Below are positions 57,501-64,000 of a stretch of DNA of 64,000 nucleotides, piece after piece. Position 1 is the stretch's first letter, and the number at the start of each line of letters is the position of its first letter. A program made the translations under genes and the position numbers. Origin of the DNA: Punica granatum (Eukaryota > Streptophyta > Magnoliopsida > Myrtales > Lythraceae); contig NC_045129.1 in NCBI RefSeq assembly GCF_007655135.1, positions 30,443,122 through 30,507,121 of the forward strand, in the 5' to 3' direction. The notes beneath the pieces are model-generated. The model searched no databases. It was not told where the DNA came from and was given only the letters and a program-made list of their open reading frames with translations.

Positions 57501-60500
57501 TGTGCTTTAGGGTTGTTACGGTACATGCTTATTTATCTATTTGTTTGTTTTTGTCATCTCTTGCAAGTGTAAATGTATAGCTCTGGAGTTACTATGGTTC
57601 TCTCTTTAGTGGTTTTCATTTGGGAGTTAATTAATGTTGTGCAGGTGATTTGCTGATGCTTTTGAATGTGTCATCTGATCAGAAGATATTGCCAACAACT
57701 TTTGGAGAATTGAGGCCACCTCTGGGAAAGCATCGTTTAAAGGTTGATTTTGTGTCACTACCTTTATTTTGGCAAGAGATGAATATGGAATCAACATATG
57801 GTTCGCAAATCTACTCACAAGAATTTTTTTCTTGCTTGCTTGCTTTCTTTGGTGTTTTGCCAGATTGTAGAATTCATTGCAGTGCTAATGAGATCTCGAA
57901 ATGAAGTTGCAGAGAAAGAATTGGTCAGCTCAGGGACCATTCAAAGAGTTCTTGATCTATTCTTCGAGTAAGTTTGTAAATTTGTGCTTGTATGTGTAAC
58001 TAGAGGCCTGATCTTTTGGAGTCCGCATTTCCTTATTTCGGAAAATGCAAGAGATACGCTTGTTTATTATTTTAAATTTAGATTAAATTGAGGTGGAACC
58101 TTTTTCTGATATGATGCAGGTACCCATATAACAATGCTCTGCACCATCATGTTGAAAGTATCATATTATCATGTTTGGAGAGCAAAAGTGAAGGGTTGGT
58201 TGATCACTTGTTTGTAGAATGTAATTTACTTGGAAAGATGCTACAGACAGACAGAAATCCTGATCTCTCAGGTGATTCTAATCAGGTGAGTTCTTCTGAG
58301 CCGAAATAAGGATGTATATACGTACATAATAGTGTTGACTTCAGTGTATCTTCTGAATTCAAGTCTATTTGCCATTACGCCCTCTCTTTATATCATTGTG
58401 ACAGGACTGGATTTGGCTGGTTAATATTTTCTCTATCAATGAAGCAAAATAGAAAATTTACTTGTACAGATGGAAACAATTACCTTTGTGTGATTTGGGT
58501 TTCACTGATTATGCAGCCGACTCTACCTGCTCCTGGAAAACGGGCGCCAAGAGCAGGAAATATCGGACACATAACAAGAATCTCTAACAAGCTTGTCCAG
58601 ATGAGTAGCAGCAATAGCTGCATCCAAAATTTTCTTCAGGTATGGAGTTTTTATTGTTGCAATTATGTCTATGTTAGTTGTAAACAGCTACAATTGTAGT
58701 GCTTATGTGAAATGTTCAGCGTGATATGATCTCTGCAACAATTTCTCGGGGTAGTGCTCTAGCAATTACAGTGGTTACAACTCGTATTTTGCTCGTGTCA
58801 ACTTCTACTTTGTGGCAAAAAATGAAAAATTCTGCTTGAGCTGCTTGGTTTATCTCTTTGATAAAGTACTTGGCGTGTTTTTCCTGCTGATTGCAATTTT
58901 AATTGTTCTTAAACTTATTTGAAAAATTGGTCTGCATAAATCCTAGTCTGATTAAACATCTCTATTGACACGATTCTTCTGTTCTTTGTAGGGCAATGGT
59001 GAATGGGGTCAATGGCAGGCTACTGTTTTGCAGGAGCGTAATGCAGTCGAAAATGTTTTCCGTTGGGCTTGCGGGTAAATTTGCTAAATTTAATTGGGTT
59101 CATCTTGTGCAAAGTGATACTGCTAATTCATTGGAGTATGCATTATGCTCTAAGTGTGTATTTATTGGTTCTGTTTCACTCTACTAAGTACTAAATATCA
59201 TGCAAAGGGGGGCATTTTTTTTATCTGTAAATATAAAATACGATAAAGAGTTTAAATGCTAGGATGATCCTTGGGCACACATTTTTTATCATCACGTGAC
59301 GAATTTGTGGTTGATATTACAATTAGCATGGCCCTTTGGCTTTGGCATGTGGCGGCTTTTCTTTTCCGTTTTAAAGTTTTATTCCCCTTGCTGAGATGAA
59401 AGGTTGGTTGGCTTTGGGAGAATTTACATTGACAATAAAGGTGTGCATTACACCATTTTAGGTGGCATTCTCAGCATATTTTTCTCCTCTGCATCCTGAT
59501 GCATTTTGCTCAATTCTTGGCATATCCCTGTTGATGCTAATAAGATCTCTCTTTTTCATTACAAATATGCAGCCGTCCGACTGCTTTACTTGATAGGACC
59601 AAGGATAGTGATGAAGAGGATCTTCATGATAGAGACTATGATGTAGCTGCCCTTGCTAATAATCTCAGTCAGGCTTTTAGCTACAAAATCTATGGAAATG
59701 AAGAAGCTGAAGAGGTGCATGCTCCTCCTTAGTTAAGCCCTATCAGTTTACTTATTACCAATTACCACCTTAGACGTTGTATTAAGTTGAATTGAAGGGT
59801 TTTCTCATTTGTGCAGGATCGGGCTATCGATCGTGATGATGAGGTAATGTTTCTTAATTCCTTTTCTTTTCCTTTCTTATTTTCTATTTTCCTGATCCTA
59901 TTTTATGTTATTGAGAAAAATGAACTGGGAGCTGCTATAGGTGGTTCAGGATGATGAACATGACCAATCTAAATTTCTAAACTGTCTTCTACATTTGATC
60001 ATGCAGGATGTGTACTTCGATGATGAATCCGCTGAAGTTGTTATCTCATCCTTGAGACTGGGTGATGACCAGGGAAGGTAATTTTCTTGTCGCGTTTCTT
60101 CACTCCTGCAGTGTCTTCTCGAGATCTTTGTAGTTTCTGACTTTTATATTTTGGATTAGTTTGTTCACAAACTCCAACTGGTTCGCCTTCCAAGACGAGA
60201 GAATGGGTACTGCAACTTTAGGCAGTTCGTCCGCAGAGATGATGGACGAAATAAACCTAAATGGAGCTGCAAATGTTGGAAACAGCAGCAGCAGTGACGA
60301 TGAGGTGGTCTTAGGAGAGGATGAAGACATGACTGGCAAAGCTGCCTCCAATGGTGTATCAACTTCTGATTCGCACTCCATTAATGAACCTCCAAGCAAT
60401 GATCCCATCTTCAGGGCAGACTCTGACCTTCAAGACGAGAGAGCAAGTGCCTCCCACGACCCAGGTTTCTTCAAGTTTGAGATTCCTGAGAACGAAGACA

Positions 60501-61000
60501 TTTTCGGGGACAGGCCGTTGCCTGAATGGGTTGGGTGGGGTGAGTCGTCTGATATGCAGATCGGTGGGTCCAGCATGAACCCATTTGAGGATCCCGATAT
60601 AAACCTTCCTGACCAGAGTGACGAAGTGGCACAGGACCTCAGCACGAGTGGAGGATCGGGATCCCCACTACCCAATGGGGTACTTGCCCCTGCTGGATCT
60701 ATCACCCCTGCAAGCTCTAGTGATGGTTCAGTGGGCAGCGACTCTAGCCAAAAGTCTGCTACCGTCCCATCACTGTTCGAGGAGGATGTTGAATTTGTGG
60801 GCGTGGAAGCGGAAGGAACTGAGAAGGCGATGGAACACGCTCTCAAAGAAGGGATAGTGGGTGAGGCGGGCCCTCTCAAGAGGAATATTGCGCCAAAGTC
60901 GCCCGAGAAGGAAGCTTCTGAAGAGGCTGAGGGGGGCATGAAGGAGTTTAATGACGCGAACTATTGGAGGGTCGACCAAGAGGTGGCTGTTCTCGAGTGA
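54586..61000 (+). CDS. SAPS-domain protein (SIT4/PP6 phosphatase-associated)
   Basis: Nineteen exons: 54586-54624, 55248-55351, 55533-55619, 55713-55788, 55893-55967, 56061-56114, 56445-56504, 56806-56922, 57093-57187, 57279-57487, 57645-57742, 57864-57967, 58120-58285, 58517-58639, 58992-59074, 59573-59714, 59817-59843, 60007-60077, 60160-61000. Joined frame 856 aa. The N-terminus MFWKLTALSAPSPVESILDK is the family hallmark, followed by EELLDEEEIIQECKALNSRL and VEEPPEDADSKRAFKFPFIA. The alpha-helical SAPS repeat domain covers about residues 120-520 (LVRLVGADDHVYPNFLDVMQ; ECNLLGKMLQ). The C-terminal third is acidic, Ser-rich and probably disordered. By homology it is a regulatory subunit binding SIT4/PP6-type catalytic phosphatases; in plants PP6 (FyPP) acts in PIN auxin-carrier and light signalling. 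Substrate choice cannot be read here. Confidence 0.93.
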
Positions 61001-62074
61001 GATGCAGTGATATTTGACCTGACCTGGTTCGAGAATGAATCGGCCCATCGTCCCTTGAAAACCCCAATTGTCTGCCCAGAGAAGATCTTGCGAGACTGGT
61101 CAGTCTGCAGGTTAGTAATGTACAGTGTAATTTTGGTTTGTGAATTGGGGGTGTTGTGGTGTATTAGCAACTGTACTCTACTGTTAATTATTGAAGGTTG
61201 GTTTCCTTTTTCCTCGTAACTGATGGTTTAGGGCACACGCTAAATCGTGGTTAGTGAATTGTTCTTTGGGCCTGAATTCTTCGCCCTCAAGACAGATCCG
61301 GTTTGTGAAATTTATGATTCTTGAAGGAACGAAATAATGTCTTTAGATGTTAAGATTAGTACTTAGTACTGCATTTGTGATGGTTTTATTTTGTCTTATC
61401 GGCTAACATTAATTTCGTAAATTTGCCTGTCTCAGATCACCCGATCACCCCGTAAGTCGTAATCCCAGGATTTATTGTAAATTCGGGGCCTATTTTAGAA
61501 GCTATGACCATCGCGTATGAACTTGGCCAGGTATTGCGAGGTAGGGCCTGAAGCTGCCAGACCCAACGATCTCAATCAGATTGGGCTGGAAAGTCTTGGG
61601 GCTGCAGCAGCTACTCTGAAATTGGGCCGAAGACAAGCCCCATGTCGTAGGTGGTCTGGGCCATATGGGCCTGGTCCAGATTAGTCCATTATTATCTCAG
61701 GCCCACTTCAAAGCAGCCCAGATCAGTAGATCCATGATCCACCGAAGCCTACTCTGGTCCTGAGTTCTTCTGGCCCACGTGGGACCGCCAGCAAGAAAAT
61801 GACCCTTCATTTTGTGACTTGGCCGACCACTTCATAATTCAGCTGCTCTTTGATTCAAATCAAACCGAGAAAAATAAAATAAAAGTAAGATCCAAGAAAC
61901 CTAAAATACAAGCCTTAAGGCGTGGATGCGAAGACTACCAAAACTTTCCACCCTATCATCAACATCCCAAGTATCATAACCGTGAACACATACCGTGAGG
62001 GGAGGGATATATGATATCCCGAAGCTTTTTGAACATGCTCATCGATTCTGAAAACCCCTCGAGCAAATTTAAAT
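61001..62074. other. Convergent intergenic region
   Basis: Lies between the 3' ends of the SAPS gene and TPST, so it holds both 3' UTRs. A block at about 61570-61790 has many TGGGCC/TGGGCT (site II) motifs in both orientations and one CACGTG (61776-61781), which is odd for a region with only 3' ends. Confidence 0.5.
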
Positions 62075-62245
62075 TCATATCTTAATTTTTGACGTTCTCC
62101 TGGCTCTTACAAATGCAAAAATAAACAAGACAAGCAAGATAAGTGGTGACGCCAACAAGACGAGATTCCAAGGGGTGATGCTGTATGAACTGCTTATAAT
62201 GCCGCCAAAGCTTTCCTGCAAAATATATTTGAGCATACATAAGGA

Positions 62246-62279
<34 letters not shown>

Positions 62280-63955
62280 AGTATATATAAAAAAAAAGGG
62301 GACCATGGACATCATCATAGCAGCAGAGCAGCTCATTAACCTACAAGAAGCAACTTAGTCCACCACAAGCATAATGTTCACTCGATTTATCTGTTTTGCT
62401 TTAAGAAACAATTGATTTAGGGGTAAAGTCGTCTCCTTAACTGTGGTAAGCAGTTTTTGGTTGGAGAGGCTGTGTTGCTTGGCGAAAATCTCCTGCGCAT
62501 ACTCATAGAGCTCCAAATCAAGGCTATTAAGTGACTTTATCTCCCGAAGAACTGCTGCGGAGACATGAAGCCGTGCCTACGTAAAAGTCCCAAATGGAGT
62601 TGGCATTGTTCAACAAAGAGATATAAAAATAGCCAGAACTAAATTGGCAATGTGAAAGATGCTTAGATGAGTCAATAAAAAAAAATGTAATACCTCCTTT
62701 GTGAAGTTAGCAGGAGCGATGTGCTTTAAGGAAGTGACACGCCGACGCGATTGGGACTTTCTCAGAGTAGATATGCAGCTTTCATAAGCTCCCATAAGCT
62801 TATTCACAGTCATCTAACATAGATAGAAGAAAAATACTAAGTTACCTATCCATTCCTAAGGATACTTTCTCATAGAAAAGACAGGCATCTCTATTTATTG
62901 TTTGCTTACATTGCCTTTACCAGTTTCCGCATTTCCTGGTGTAGATATCCCATTCTCCTGCTCTGATGTAGTATTCTAGTGGATATAATGAAAGTGACTG
63001 CAACTCAGTTTTGAATATTTGTTACATAGACAAAAAAATTGCAAGAACAGCTTACCTGACTCTGTCCATCATCAGGCTCAGGATCCAATATAGTGCTTTG
63101 TTCTGCAGCAAATGGTACATAATTTATGGATATATTAGACTGTTTCATGCTCAACTGAAAAGAGAAGGAATCACCTCATCCAGTGGCAGTTCAAAACCAG
63201 AAATTAAATAGACGTTAAAAAGGCAGAGAAGAATGATCCGCATATAAGAGAACTACGGATTTTCCTGTTCTTCTGATTAGCTCCCAAGAACTTGCAATAG
63301 ACACATCCATGGCAAATTCACTTTGAGAGAAAAGTAAGCTCAAGAAGGATTGTCAAAAGTGCTATATTTCCTTCATTTTCTTAGGTGATACATGGTGAAG
63401 CCCTCTATCAGAAATTCAGATCGTAACCAAGGAGGAAAAGAATAACTACTGGGCGCATCAGTCATTTAAGTGTACTTGCCCACACCAACTGTTTGTACCA
63501 AATGTCATGCCAACCATTGGATAAAACCCCCGAAGAGAATTGGAAAAAAGGTTAAAAAAAAAAAGTTCAGAAAGTACCAACCTGATGTTTCCTCAGCAGC
63601 AGCAGTCGCTGCACCAGGTTTTGTTGATTTCAATTGTGAAATCACTTGTGCACCGACCACATTTGCAAACATAGTAGCAGATTCGCGATGCTCTTCAGTT
63701 AGACCAACATATAGCATATTATCCAACCTCTTCTGCAAGATTGACAAGTATCTACCATGATTGCCGCCATAAGAAGCAAAAAAAGAAGATTCGAAAAACA
63801 ATGTCAGGCAACAGTGCTTGCTCATAACCTTAACATTCCTCTCTATATACCTTTGCAACTGCAAGGGCATAATCACCAAGTTCTTTATACTGCATAATAC
63901 AATGGCGTACTTCATGTGCATCGGTGAAATAAGAATTATTTGTAAGTCCTGCAAC
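62075..63955 (-). CDS. TPST: Tyrosylprotein sulfotransferase, C-terminal part (runs off the window)
   Basis: Seven 3' exons on the minus strand: 63851-63955, 63582-63732, 63056-63102, 62910-62975, 62694-62813, 62442-62576, 62075-62215. They give 254 aa and a stop; the N-terminal part lies beyond 64000. Recognition rests on NNSYFTDAHEVRHCI, the block KRLDNMLYVGLTEEHRESAT plus MFANVVGAQVISQ, and NSLDLELYEYAQEIFAKQH, all typical of plant TPST (heparan-sulfate 6-O-sulfotransferase-like fold). The last exon encodes a single membrane span (WNLVLLASPLILLVLFIFAF) and a short basic tail (RARRTSKIKI), fitting the type I Golgi enzyme. TPST transfers sulfate from PAPS to tyrosines of peptide hormones such as PSK, PSY, RGF and CIF, needed for root meristem upkeep. 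Catalytic residues are outside the window. A 62247-62278 ATT microsatellite sits in its last intron. Confidence 0.9.
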
Positions 63956-64000
63956 CTGTTAATAAAAATGCAGAAAGTGACACCCAATAACTAGTTAATA

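Noticed and set aside
61553..61570. TGAAGCTGCCAG resembling the start of miR167
   Set aside because: Only 12 bases match and there is no star strand or stem nearby.
1..64000. tRNA, rRNA, CRISPR array or organelle insertion
   Set aside because: None was seen by eye. The only tRNA-like motifs are the A/B-box pair inside the hAT element, which lacks a cloverleaf.

Overview
This window is nuclear DNA from a flowering plant, almost certainly a core eudicot. It holds spliced genes with GT-AG introns, AT-rich spacers full of small transposons, one Ty1/copia retrotransposon, and protein-coding genes whose products are all recognisable as plant families. The species cannot be fixed from the sequence alone.

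Layout. Six host genes were found. (1) An intronless S40/DUF584 senescence-regulator-like gene at 1331-1849 (+). (2) MON1/SAND, a vacuolar-trafficking GEF subunit, at 10007-14415 (+, 14 exons, 539 aa). (3) A DRB2/DRB3/DRB5-type double-stranded-RNA-binding protein at 19848-23224 (+, 3 exons, 399 aa). (4) REVOLUTA, a class III HD-ZIP transcription factor, at 35166-39976 (+, 18 exons, 847 aa), with a miR165/166 target site that exists only after splicing. (5) A SAPS-domain (SIT4/PP6 phosphatase-associated) protein at 54586-61000 (+, 19 exons, 856 aa). (6) The 3' part of tyrosylprotein sulfotransferase TPST at 62075-63955 (-, seven exons seen, running off the right edge). Exon models were built by hand; the five complete models keep an open frame from start to stop, and the partial TPST model is open to its stop.

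Gene order looks ancient. S40, MON1 and DRB2 are neighbours in Arabidopsis (from memory At2g28400/28390/28380), REV has a DUF584 neighbour (At5g60680/60690), and the SAPS gene and TPST lie close together (At1g07990/08030). The window may keep an ancestral S40-MON1-DRB-REV order that was split by duplication and loss in Arabidopsis.

Mobile DNA fills the spacers. There is a 553-bp TRIM (8646-9198, minus) and a 5,070-bp copia element of Ale/Retrofit type (45790-50859) with identical 180-bp LTRs and a perfect 5-bp target duplication, yet four in-frame stop codons. A 556-bp hAT-type element has a perfect 8-bp target duplication (51222-51777). A roughly 2.2-kb inverted repeat (29274-31462) carries a nested MITE in one arm. 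Two or more further MITE families, a CACTA-like palindromic-repeat region (about 6010-7590), a second inverted repeat (about 44100-44835), a LINE relic (45280-45440) and a diverged tandem duplication (17427-18988) complete the set.

The genes do not form one pathway. Several bear on development or small-RNA control: REV is a miR166 target, DRB proteins act in small-RNA biogenesis, and TPST activates sulfated peptide hormones. No wholly new system was found. The most useful leads are the nested inverted repeat, the defective but recently inserted copia element, a five-fold G-box promoter-like block at 52595-53044 with no recognised gene, and two GC-AG introns.
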